Part shown: piece after piece, positions 17,500-25,304 of the stretch | Layout: the number at the start of each line of letters is the position of its first letter | Numbering within the stretch: the stretch's first letter is position 1 | DNA from: Clostridiales bacterium | Lineage (GTDB): Bacteria > Bacillota > Clostridia > Lachnospirales > Lachnospiraceae | Length of the DNA: 49,091 nt | Direction: 5' to 3' | NCBI GenBank assembly: GCA_029338615.1 | Contig: JAQYAS010000053.1 | Coordinates: 1 to 49,091 of the forward strand | Notes under the pieces: generated by a model | Seen by the model: only the letters and a program-made list of their open reading frames with translations | What the model was told of the DNA's origin: nothing | Database searches by the model: none | Program-made: the position numbers and the translations under genes

Positions 17500-17570
17500 A
17501 AAAAAAAGACCTCTTTCATCGCAAAGTCTACAATAACACAATTGCACATAGCAAGTCAAGAAGTCTTTTT
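17500..17570 (-). terminator. Terminator of the 17583 gene with the rpmG promoter in its loop
   Basis: Minus-strand AAAAAGACTTCTT (17558-17570) pairs with AAGAGGTCTTTTT (17503-17515, one G-U pair) and eight T residues follow. The 42-base loop contains a sigma-A promoter on the same strand: TTGACT (17554-17559), 18 bp, TATTGT (17530-17535). Transcripts from it would start inside the loop and lack the 5' arm, so they should not be terminated. Confidence 0.7.
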
Positions 17571-17582
17571 ATTATTTTGTCA

Positions 17583-17825
17583 CTATCTTGCACCATTACT
17601 GATCTCTTTGATCATCTGAATGAGTTCCATATCCGATTCTGTCAGTTTGACGTTGGTGCATATAGTTTTATTATCGTTATCTGTTATTTTTACTTCTATT
17701 ACATATCCCTCTTTGATACCGCTCGCCGATGCAGCTCTGAGAAACAACGGGAACTTAGGATGGTTTGATACAAATTTATCCCATGCTCCTTTTATTTTGA
17801 AAAAAATTGCAGGATTTACTGCCAC
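17583..17825 (-). CDS. Small conserved protein of unknown function
   Basis: About 80 residues, beginning near VAVNPAIFFKIKGAWDKF and ending LIQMIKEISNGAR. It looks like a compact alpha/beta protein without membrane segments, signal peptide or cysteines. The reading frame opens with TTG at 17834, which collides with the GAGG of the ribosome-binding site, so the GTG at 17825 is the better start. It follows the COG2426 membrane protein gene at a 38-base distance and is followed by a strong terminator, so it ends this operon. I do not recognise a named family. Confidence 0.6.
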   Translation of the reverse strand: MAVNPAIFFKIKGAWDKFVSNHPKFPLFLRAASASGIKEGYVIEVKITDNDNKTICTNVKLTESDMELIQMIKEISNGAR

Positions 17826-17863
17826 AATAATCAACCTCTTTCTGTTGTAAATCTATCTTGATG

Positions 17864-18346
17864 TTATTTCGATGACAGGAGTCCTATAGCACCAAATACA
17901 CCTATACTGCCCAGATACATGATAACCCCGGCCATAACAACTCCCAGCATTACCATTACTACACTCTTCTTCCAGTCAAGTTCCAGAAAGCTTGCAGCCA
18001 GTGTTCCTGTCCATGCACCTGTTCCAGGAAGAGGAATTCCCACAAACAACAGCAACGCTATATACACACCTGCACCAGACTTTGCCATGAGCTTCTGTCC
18101 TCCACGCTCTCCTTTGACCAGGCACCAGGTAAAAAACTTTCCAATAAACTTTTTGTCCTTTCCCCATTCCAGCACTCTGCGGGCAAACCAGTATATGAAA
18201 GGAACCGGTATCATATTGCCTATAACACACACTATAAATGAAGGTATACTTGGCAGTCCATATCCCACTGAATATGGGATTGCTCCACGCAGTTCCAATA
18301 TCGGCACCATTGAGATAAGAAAGATCGTCAGATATTTTTTTAACAT
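17864..18346 (-). CDS. Small multidrug export family protein (COG2426/PF06695)
   Basis: Integral membrane protein of 160 residues with about four hydrophobic segments. It contains the family blocks ISMVPILELRGAIPYSVGYG near the N-terminus and VGIPLPGTGAWTGTLAASFL in the middle. The family name reflects an early annotation; a transport activity is not firmly shown for most members. AAGGGGG precedes the ATG. It lies 28 bases after the SseB-like gene. Confidence 0.85.
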   Translation of the reverse strand: MLKKYLTIFLISMVPILELRGAIPYSVGYGLPSIPSFIVCVIGNMIPVPFIYWFARRVLEWGKDKKFIGKFFTWCLVKGERGGQKLMAKSGAGVYIALLLFVGIPLPGTGAWTGTLAASFLELDWKKSVVMVMLGVVMAGVIMYLGSIGVFGAIGLLSSK

Positions 18347-18374
18347 AATAACCCCCTTCTATTAAATTTTTAAT

Positions 18375-19196
18375 TTATTCTTTGTCCTGTGGAGCACTGT
18401 TATCATCCAATCCTTCCTTTGTGTAGAATGGCTCTGTCAGTTCCGCAACCTTTTCTCCCAACGCATTGTCCGTAGTTACAAATGCAAGTTCTATTCCAAA
18501 TGAATGTGGTTTCAAAAGTGGTATGAGCTCAGTCAGCAGATGTTTTTCATCTCCATTTATCTCCAAAGCCATAAGATATTTATCCTCCTTCTCAGGCTCC
18601 TCCATCATCTGAATATAAGCCTTTGACACATTGTCATGTCCAGCCAGGAATTTTGACGCGACATCCAGCATCTGCACCGGTTGATATTTGGGTGTCCTGA
18701 GCTTGATCTTGGCACCAGGCGCAATCTTAGTCTGGGTGAGAGGCCCCTTCTTGGCCTGCTCATCAGCCAGTTTGATAAATTCTCCTGATATAAAACAATT
18801 CTCCGTAAATGGATTAACCGCAATACCATTAACCGCTCCGTTGGACTTCAATACAAATGATGCCAGTTCTTTATAAGGAAGAATAATCCTCTTGAAACCT
18901 TCATTAAACTGTGATGCATTTATTGTCTCATCATCTGTAAAACATGGAAATACCTTATCCCCATTGGTGTTGGTAAGCAGAGCAAAATTAATCTTGACTC
19001 CATTTCCCGGAACGATTCTTCCTTCCTCATCCACCTCAGGATCCTTATCAAAATTAACCGGAATGATAAGCATTGCAGGCGCTATAGCCTGGAAAAACTC
19101 TCGTCTTGAATCCTGATCTTCATTTGCTCTCATGGTTCTCATTGCATTTACAAGTTTTGTATTGTCGATCTTCTTTCCTATATTATTGCTGTCCAT
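18375..19196 (-). CDS. SseB family protein
   Basis: Cytosolic protein of about 273 residues. The N-terminal half fits the SseB domain (PAMLIIPVNFD, ALLTNTNGDKVFPCFTDDET, FKRIILPYKELA). The C-terminal half fits the SseB C-terminal domain (LRTPKYQPVQMLDVASKFLA and the SFGIELAFVT strand). In enterobacteria the family is linked to serine sensitivity; in Firmicutes the role is unclear. The start at 19196 (MDSNNIGKKI) is chosen over 19220 because AAAGGG precedes it. It shares an operon with the zinc-ribbon membrane protein upstream. Confidence 0.82.
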   Translation of the reverse strand: MDSNNIGKKIDNTKLVNAMRTMRANEDQDSRREFFQAIAPAMLIIPVNFDKDPEVDEEGRIVPGNGVKINFALLTNTNGDKVFPCFTDDETINASQFNEGFKRIILPYKELASFVLKSNGAVNGIAVNPFTENCFISGEFIKLADEQAKKGPLTQTKIAPGAKIKLRTPKYQPVQMLDVASKFLAGHDNVSKAYIQMMEEPEKEDKYLMALEINGDEKHLLTELIPLLKPHSFGIELAFVTTDNALGEKVAELTEPFYTKEGLDDNSAPQDKE

Positions 19197-19238
19197 TTCT
19201 TTACCCTTTCGTATGACCATGCTCGGATTGCCGGTCTT

Positions 19239-20072
19239 TTATTTGTTGTCTTTTGTACTCTGAAGCTCGTTGAATCTTGTCACTGCTTCGTTATATCTGT
19301 CCTCGTCCGCTTTCGCCTGCTCTGATCTCTTAGATAATACAAGATCCGGTCTTACATCTGGCATGTCCTGTCCCAATATCTCAGTGAAACGCTGAAAAAT
19401 CTCCTGACCGCCTGCATATGATGCCATAGGAATCGCTATAATTCCCTGTGATGTTGCAAATACATAGCCTCTGTTCACATGATAAAATGGAGTTATCTTT
19501 TTCTCCATCTCCAATATGTCCTCTATATCATATCTGCGCCATCTGAACGGCCACTTACTATAATATATTGCATTGTCGTCAAGCTTCAAAGCTGATGATA
19601 CCACTATACGGCAAAATACCGACAGAACAACACTGACAATAAATGCCAGTATCATTGCCAATCTTCCTATTCCCTTGGACAGGCTTTCCACTCCAAACAC
19701 CACAATTACAATAAGTGACAATATAAACAGACTCACTATGAATACCATTGGACCCACTGTTGTAAATCCTCTGTATGTACCATCCTTATCTCTGTGACAT
19801 CTTCCATAGTAACTTATTCTGGACGGTTTCATTCCAAGATCCTCTCCGCACAGGGGACAATATTTCTGATTGACTGTGCTGTTTGCAGGTATTGACTTTC
19901 CGCAATGAGGGCATCTGAAAAAGATAGTATTGATCAGTCCTGACAGAAGTGACAAACCTACAAACATTTCCCAGCCATACATTATGTTGCCGGCAAACGC
20001 AAATCCAAATATCCCCAGTACTCCTATTACCGGCAGAACCATCGATAATAATTTTGATATATAAAGTCTCAT
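19239..20072 (-). CDS. Zinc-ribbon membrane protein of unknown function
   Basis: The 277-residue protein has two N-terminal transmembrane helices, then a zinc ribbon (CPHCGKSIP and CPLCGEDLG, residues about 54-77). Two more helices follow (MVFIVSLFILSLIVIVVFG and a second), and then a soluble domain with a bacterial PH-like look (LKLDDNAIYYSKWPFRWRRY, VFATSQGIIAIPM). The tail is charged and helical. I cannot assign a function. It is 15 bases after the HD hydrolase gene and 42 before the SseB-like gene. Confidence 0.75.
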   Translation of the reverse strand: MRLYISKLLSMVLPVIGVLGIFGFAFAGNIMYGWEMFVGLSLLSGLINTIFFRCPHCGKSIPANSTVNQKYCPLCGEDLGMKPSRISYYGRCHRDKDGTYRGFTTVGPMVFIVSLFILSLIVIVVFGVESLSKGIGRLAMILAFIVSVVLSVFCRIVVSSALKLDDNAIYYSKWPFRWRRYDIEDILEMEKKITPFYHVNRGYVFATSQGIIAIPMASYAGGQEIFQRFTEILGQDMPDVRPDLVLSKRSEQAKADEDRYNEAVTRFNELQSTKDNK

Positions 20073-20087
20073 TTGTTTCCTCCAAAT

Positions 20088-20600
20088 TTACGATCTTGTA
20101 ATTATATCACAAAATATCTGTCTGTACAAATACCTGCCGGATTCTGTAGCAAATATTCTGTCATACACCTTTCTGACCGTATCGTCATCCGCTTTATCAT
20201 CATACAAATTCACAATAAAATCAGCTTCCACAAGTATCTGATAATCCAGTCCTTCTATACTGCCATACGTGTGATGATGCGCCACGAGATAACACACCCT
20301 GTCTATAACACTGGATTCCACTCCCACATCTCGCAGGAGCCTCCTTGCTTCAGGCGGACCTTCCTGTTCCTGCAGTCTTCCATTATTATATCCATATTTG
20401 AGTTCTGCGTTCTTTATGCCTATATCATGAACCAATGCTGCAATCTCCAGTACAGCCAATTCTTCCCCGGGCATGCTCTCCATCTCTCCTATAAGCCTGG
20501 CAAATGAGTGCACCTTAAGGAAATGATGTATCCGTCTGGAATCACCGGCATAATATTCTATCATTTTTTTCTTTGTAGTTGAAATCATATCTTCCATCAT
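20088..20600 (-). CDS. HD domain phosphohydrolase
   Basis: Soluble metal-dependent phosphohydrolase of about 171 residues. The HD signature is visible as HHFLKVHSFARLIGE, then LEIAALVHDIGIKNAE (the His-Asp pair) and CYLVAHHHTYGSIEG. The substrate is not predictable; small HD proteins of this type act on nucleotides or similar compounds. The frame is open to 20648, but the ATG at 20600 (MMEDMISTTKK) has GTGGGTG upstream. First gene of the five-gene run that ends at 17583. Confidence 0.85.
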   Translation of the reverse strand: MMEDMISTTKKKMIEYYAGDSRRIHHFLKVHSFARLIGEMESMPGEELAVLEIAALVHDIGIKNAELKYGYNNGRLQEQEGPPEARRLLRDVGVESSVIDRVCYLVAHHHTYGSIEGLDYQILVEADFIVNLYDDKADDDTVRKVYDRIFATESGRYLYRQIFCDIITRS

Positions 20601-20672
20601 ATTCACACCCACTTTGCTCATAGTACAGCACAAGTATACTATATACATATCCGGTTTTCCAGTTGAATCAAG

Positions 20673-20701
20673 TTGTTTTTTGCGAATACTGATAGTATAA
20701 T
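20673..20701 (+). promoter_or_regulatory. Promoter of murI
   Basis: TTGTTT (20673-20678), 17 bp, TATAAT (20696-20701). A small CCGCC/GGCGG hairpin (20723-20746) lies in the leader before the GGAG ribosome-binding site. Confidence 0.6.
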
Positions 20702-20771
20702 TTTGTTGTTATAAGAATAATCCCGCCATATTTAGTGTTACGGCGGAAATCATATATAATGGAGATGTATT

Positions 20772-21539
20772 ATGGACACACGATCAATTGGTGTATTTGA
20801 CTCGGGGCTGGGTGGAATAAGCGTCCTGCGTGACGTGGCTGAACTCATGCCCAATGAAAGCTACATATATTTCGGGGATTCGGCCTATGCCCCTTATGGT
20901 ACCAAAAGCACCGAACAGATTCTGGACAGGGCTGAACATTGTACAAGCTTTTTGCTTGCCAAGAATGTAAAAGCCATAGTGATTGCATGCAACACAGCCA
21001 CCAGCGTTGCCGCAACTGCATTAAGACAACAGTACCCATCCATTCCTATCATCGGAATAGAACCGGCTCTAAAGCCTGCTGTCCTCTGGAAAGAACACGA
21101 CAAAGTTGCTGTCATGGCAACCCCTGCCACATTGGCACTTCCAAAATTTCATGAGCTTATGAAACATTATTCAAAAGAATCCGAAATCTACCCAGTTCCA
21201 TGTCCCGGACTTGCGGATTACGTTGAGAGAGGAATATTCGATGGTGAGGAGATCACAGAATTTCTGAAAAGACTGCTCGCCCCATCTCTGGAGAAGCATG
21301 TGGATGCCATCGTTCTCGGCTGCACTCATTATCCATTTGTAGAGAAGGTTATACAACGCATAGCCGGACCTGACGTCAAGATCTTCAACGGAGCGCACGG
21401 CACTGCCCTGGAACTTCAGAGGAGACTACGCATTGCTGAGCTGCTCACGCCTTCCATAGAGAATGGTACTGTGGAATTCTACAGCAGCAGCGCAAACCCG
21501 GAAACCATTAAACTTTGTCACCAATTGTTTGAAGCGTGA
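20772..21539 (+). CDS. murI: Glutamate racemase
   Basis: Cofactor-independent enzyme that supplies D-glutamate for peptidoglycan. The 255 residues carry GVFDSGLGGISVLRDV at the N-terminus, the first catalytic cysteine in VIACNTATSVA (around residue 75) and the second in GCTHYPFVEKVI (around residue 185). The length is normal. This is one of the few plus-strand genes in the window. GGAG precedes the ATG. It is followed by a 170-bp palindromic element and then the convergent OCD-like gene. Confidence 0.97.
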   Translation: MDTRSIGVFDSGLGGISVLRDVAELMPNESYIYFGDSAYAPYGTKSTEQILDRAEHCTSFLLAKNVKAIVIACNTATSVAATALRQQYPSIPIIGIEPALKPAVLWKEHDKVAVMATPATLALPKFHELMKHYSKESEIYPVPCPGLADYVERGIFDGEEITEFLKRLLAPSLEKHVDAIVLGCTHYPFVEKVIQRIAGPDVKIFNGAHGTALELQRRLRIAELLTPSIENGTVEFYSSSANPETIKLCHQLFEA

Positions 21540-21546
21540 AAAATAT

Positions 21547-21716
21547 AAGTCCATGTAGGTACATGGGCAATCGGTAGTGAATACATCCGAACTCCGGCAG
21601 TTTCTATGCTAAGGCGTCGCACGCAAACGCTCTTATCGCGTGCAGAGCCGCATGCATATAGAAACTGATGAAGTGACAGATGTAGAACGTGATTGAACAT
21701 GTACCTACATGGACTT
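21547..21716. repeat. 170-bp nested palindromic element
   Basis: The perfect 19-bp outer arms run AAGTCCATGTAGGTACATG (21547-21565) and its complement (21698-21716). Nested inside are CAATC/GATTG, TACATC/GATGTA, CAGTTTCTAT (21598-21607)/ATAGAAACTG (21658-21667) and GCACGC (21619-21624)/GCGTGC (21638-21643). The whole stretch folds into one long interrupted hairpin on either strand and has no T-run. It lies between convergent genes. A MITE-like element or a structured RNA are the main options. Confidence 0.7.
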
Positions 21717-21746
21717 TATTTGGGTAAATATGCCTGTAACCGTCCG

Positions 21747-22949
21747 TCAGAACGCGTATGGTCTGTCCCAGACCTTAAGTTTGGTGCCGATGTCATGAAC
21801 AAGTGCATATGTGTAACACTCGTATGCCCATGCCACATCCTCGGTTGGCATGCCCTCTATGGATACAAGTATTATCTCATCGTCAGATTCACGTCCGGGC
21901 TTCTTGCCGCGGATTATCTCTCCAAATGTGGTTATAGAATCTCTCTCAATAAGGCCGTCCTGTACCATGTAGACAAAGTCCTCACCCATACAGCCGGTGT
22001 GAAGCCTGTTGCCGTCCTCATCGTAACCTACGTTATCTTCCTCAGCATAATTCTCATACATTCCATAGTTATCTATGACTTTCTTGAGGTCAACTATACT
22101 CCTGTGCTCCATGTTAAATGTACTTGTAGATATTACAAGTGCCCCTGGTTTCAGCCATTCGCGCTTGTACTCAGGCCACTCTCCTTCTTTGCACGATACA
22201 GCCTCCGTTATGATATCCGCATCCTTAAGCGCCTCTTCCATATCTTTACACAGAATTATATTTTTTACCTCAGGATAATTCTCCTCTATGTACTCCTTCA
22301 TCTTGATCGCATTTGCCGATGTTGGAGAACTTCCTTTTATCTTGATGGTGTCAATATCAAATCTCTGGGACATGATAGCCCTCAGACTTGATCTGCATAT
22401 AACTCCTGGCCCTACAAGTGTCAACACCTTCGAGCCATCTCTTGCCAGAAGCTTGGCTGCAAGTCCCGGCATAGCTCCTGTTCTCATGGAACTCAACAGA
22501 TTTCCTGACATATACGCAAGAGGTTTCCCTGTCTCAACATCATTGAGCATCATCATAAGTATCGAACGTGGAAGCCCTATTGATCTGTTATTGCCGTTTG
22601 ACCCATACCATTTTTCTCCTGCCACATGAAAGCGTCCTCCCAGATATGCCGGCATAGCTATAAACCTTCTGTCTCTGGCATTATTTACGGGAAAATTTTC
22701 TATTGGTGATTTTTTTGGAAAATACAGCATGAGACCGTGGGCATCATTGTACGGCCCACCCATGAGGAAATCTCCATCCTCCATAAGTCCCATCGTCTCC
22801 TCCATAACATCCACGCATCTTCCAGGATGAAGCACGCCGGCATCTATCATATCTTCCTCACTGAGATACAGAAAACTTATATTCTGTTTATCTGTCTCTA
22901 CATTGCTTTTTCTTCCTGCCGCTTCTGATTCTACGTCACGGTTCTTCAT
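21747..22949 (-). CDS. Ornithine cyclodeaminase/mu-crystallin family protein (copy 1)
   Basis: NAD(P)-binding protein of about 400 residues in the OCD/mu-crystallin family; databases often call this subgroup tyramine oxidase subunit B. Members reduce cyclic imines or deaminate amino acids. Landmarks shared with the second copy at 31389 are LYLSEEDMIDAGVL, FIAMPAYLGGRFHVAGEKWY, GSNGNNRSIGLPRSILMM, MRTGAMPGLAAKLLAR and the Rossmann-type LTLVGPGVICRSSL. In copy 1 the glycine-rich motif reads GPGVICRS, where copy 2 has GAGVIGRT. The frame opens at a TTG (22961), but the ATG at 22949 is better placed. Last gene of the eight-gene PII-pot operon, 5 bases after the MFS gene. Confidence 0.85.
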   Translation of the reverse strand: MKNRDVESEAAGRKSNVETDKQNISFLYLSEEDMIDAGVLHPGRCVDVMEETMGLMEDGDFLMGGPYNDAHGLMLYFPKKSPIENFPVNNARDRRFIAMPAYLGGRFHVAGEKWYGSNGNNRSIGLPRSILMMMLNDVETGKPLAYMSGNLLSSMRTGAMPGLAAKLLARDGSKVLTLVGPGVICRSSLRAIMSQRFDIDTIKIKGSSPTSANAIKMKEYIEENYPEVKNIILCKDMEEALKDADIITEAVSCKEGEWPEYKREWLKPGALVISTSTFNMEHRSIVDLKKVIDNYGMYENYAEEDNVGYDEDGNRLHTGCMGEDFVYMVQDGLIERDSITTFGEIIRGKKPGRESDDEIILVSIEGMPTEDVAWAYECYTYALVHDIGTKLKVWDRPYAF

Positions 22950-22954
22950 AATAC

Positions 22955-24181
22955 TTACCAAACCTTTCTTTCATTTGTCACCATACACATTATGATCATG
23001 CACATAATTGAAACTGCACTGATAACCACACTTGCATTCATCAGTACTGTCAGACCATACTTTGAATTGATCCAGCCACATAGCAGTGCTCCTATCCCCT
23101 CACCTGCCCCAACTGTAAATGCATTGATGAGGGACATTCCCTTTACCACATCCGCAGCTGAAAGCATTTCTTCTATAACATATACACTGCCTGAATAGAA
23201 CAGGCCAAAGCCAAGCATCTCACAGCTTTGAGATATCACAATAACCATCACACTATCCGAAAATGCTGCGAACATATTTTTGAAAGTCATAAACACTGCG
23301 CAGCAAAGCATAATCTTATCAAGAGATATATGCTTTCTGAACTTTATGAGCAAAAGCGCAGATGGCACTTCACTGATCGCCATGACAAATTCTGCTATTC
23401 CGTAATGAAGATTGGTTCCACCAAGCCGTTCAAATACATTGATAAGAAACGTGGTTCCCACGTTATATCCCATGAACATGATCAATGATCCTATAAGAAA
23501 CCATCTGTATTTGGGGTATCTGGCAATGAGATATCCGGCAGTATGAACCACATTCCCCTGTGTATTTCTTTTATCTTCCACATTACTATCCACCGTACAG
23601 CCATCTGTCCTATTCCCACTTGAGTTCATAATAAGAACAGACACTATCAGCATTGCGGTGAAAAACATCTGAAGTATCAGCAGTCTTCCTGCATCATATC
23701 TGTCACAGAACACTCCAAATGCTACACATGCCACTGCCCAGGCAAATGAACCTGCTGCCCTGCATGCCGGATAATTGATCTTCTGTCCAACATTCATATA
23801 TATGATGGACAACGAATCTATCAGTGGAGAAATACATGTAAATGTAGCGCCAAATCCAACAAATAATATTATCATCTGCACAAATGACAATTTATATTGA
23901 TAGAAAATAAAAGTCAACACCAAAGCCGCCGTTGTCAGAAATGCAATAATATATTTTAATGGTATCTTCGATGCATATCTGTCTGAAAATGACCCTATTA
24001 TAATCTGAAATACCACAGTTGAAAAAAGCTTTACTGCATTTATAACGCCTATCTGATCCCCTGCAAATCCCTTATACTGCAGCATCTGCGTAAGGTATGC
24101 ATATGCAGATGCTGCACAGGTCCAGAACATCATCTGTACTATGGCATATTTTATATTAAGTACCAGATTATTCTTCTCCAT
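22955..24181 (-). CDS. MFS transporter
   Basis: Integral membrane transporter of 408 residues with about 12 hydrophobic segments. The MFS signature between TM2 and TM3 is visible as GSFSDRYASKIPLKYI. The overall pattern is close to the LacY/nucleoside-symporter-like MFS branch. No substrate can be assigned. It sits between potD and the OCD-like gene in the eight-gene operon, which suggests export or uptake of a pathway intermediate. It begins 10 bases after potD. Confidence 0.85.
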   Translation of the reverse strand: MEKNNLVLNIKYAIVQMMFWTCAASAYAYLTQMLQYKGFAGDQIGVINAVKLFSTVVFQIIIGSFSDRYASKIPLKYIIAFLTTAALVLTFIFYQYKLSFVQMIILFVGFGATFTCISPLIDSLSIIYMNVGQKINYPACRAAGSFAWAVACVAFGVFCDRYDAGRLLILQMFFTAMLIVSVLIMNSSGNRTDGCTVDSNVEDKRNTQGNVVHTAGYLIARYPKYRWFLIGSLIMFMGYNVGTTFLINVFERLGGTNLHYGIAEFVMAISEVPSALLLIKFRKHISLDKIMLCCAVFMTFKNMFAAFSDSVMVIVISQSCEMLGFGLFYSGSVYVIEEMLSAADVVKGMSLINAFTVGAGEGIGALLCGWINSKYGLTVLMNASVVISAVSIMCMIIMCMVTNERKVW

Positions 24182-24191
24182 AGGCTGTCTC

Positions 24192-25283
24192 TTATCTTGA
24201 CGACTTGATCTCCATCACCGCATCTGTCTCTGCTGATATAGCATCGGCATTGAAGTTGTTGATCATATATATTCTGCTCTTCATATCATCTGTGAGTACA
24301 CAGAGAGGACTGTCTTTCAGATCTGCATCCAGATTATCAACTGCTGCATCATTGGCACATACAAACTGGAATGTATTTGTAAGTTCGGCAGAGATATCAG
24401 GTCTGAGCAGGAAATTCAGGAACAGCTCTGCCTCCTCTTTGTGCTTTGAACCCTTTAAGAGTACCATGGTATCCATTGACAGTGAACACTGCTCATCATT
24501 CATAACAATCTCCAGATCAGGATTCTCCTTCATAGCCTGAAGAGCCTCTCCACTATACATATATGCCAATGCCACTTCGCCTTTTGCCATACTGTCCCTC
24601 GTATCTGTAGAAGCTGCAAAGGCTTTGATATATGGATTCATGTCACTTATATAATTCTTTGCTTTCTCTATATCTCCAAGATCCTGTGATGTAGGATCAA
24701 GATCACATCCCAACAAGCCCACACCGATTATCGCCTGTGGATCATCCACAAGAAGTATGTTGTTTTTGAGGTTGTCATTTTTCAGATCTTCCATTTTATT
24801 GACCTCTATACCATACTGATCAAGCAGTTTCTTGTTTCCTATCCATACACATGCGGTACCCATATATGGTACACAATACTCACCATTCGGATCACATTCC
24901 ATCGTCCTGTATGTTTCATCAATATTGTTGTAATTGGTTATCACATCTTTATCCAGAGGTTCCAGAAGGCCATTTGCCTTCATAGACTCAATATAGAAAT
25001 TAGACGGAACTGCTATATCATAGTCTGTTCCACCTCCTGCCAGAAGTTTTGCCAGCATCTCATCATTTGATTCGAACGTAGTCTCAACAACCTTTATTCC
25101 ATATTCTTCTTCAAACTTATTGATGACATCCTCACTCATGTATTCTGACCAGTTGTAAAGATATATCTCCTTTGCATAACCATCCGCTGTCTTTTCGTCT
25201 GAACCACCACATGCAGTCATTGCAAATACCATTGCTGCTCCAAGGGCTGCTGCCATTATCTTCTTCATCTTTCCTTTAATCAT
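24192..25283 (-). CDS. potD: Spermidine/putrescine-type ABC substrate-binding lipoprotein
   Basis: Lipid-anchored receptor that captures a polyamine or related cation and delivers it to PotABC. The 363 residues begin with a lipoprotein signal ending in the lipobox AMTAC (Cys25). YLYNWSEYMSEDVINKFEEE, the PotD family opening, follows, along with GTDYDIAVPSNFYI and SMAKGEVALAYMYSGEA. AGGAGG precedes the ATG. Unusually, it is separated from potC by the amidohydrolase gene. Polyamine is the family default; an amine-containing catabolite is possible given the neighbours. Confidence 0.92.
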   Translation of the reverse strand: MIKGKMKKIMAAALGAAMVFAMTACGGSDEKTADGYAKEIYLYNWSEYMSEDVINKFEEEYGIKVVETTFESNDEMLAKLLAGGGTDYDIAVPSNFYIESMKANGLLEPLDKDVITNYNNIDETYRTMECDPNGEYCVPYMGTACVWIGNKKLLDQYGIEVNKMEDLKNDNLKNNILLVDDPQAIIGVGLLGCDLDPTSQDLGDIEKAKNYISDMNPYIKAFAASTDTRDSMAKGEVALAYMYSGEALQAMKENPDLEIVMNDEQCSLSMDTMVLLKGSKHKEEAELFLNFLLRPDISAELTNTFQFVCANDAAVDNLDADLKDSPLCVLTDDMKSRIYMINNFNADAISAETDAVMEIKSSR

Positions 25284-25304
25284 AATCTTTTCCTCCTTTT
25301 TATC

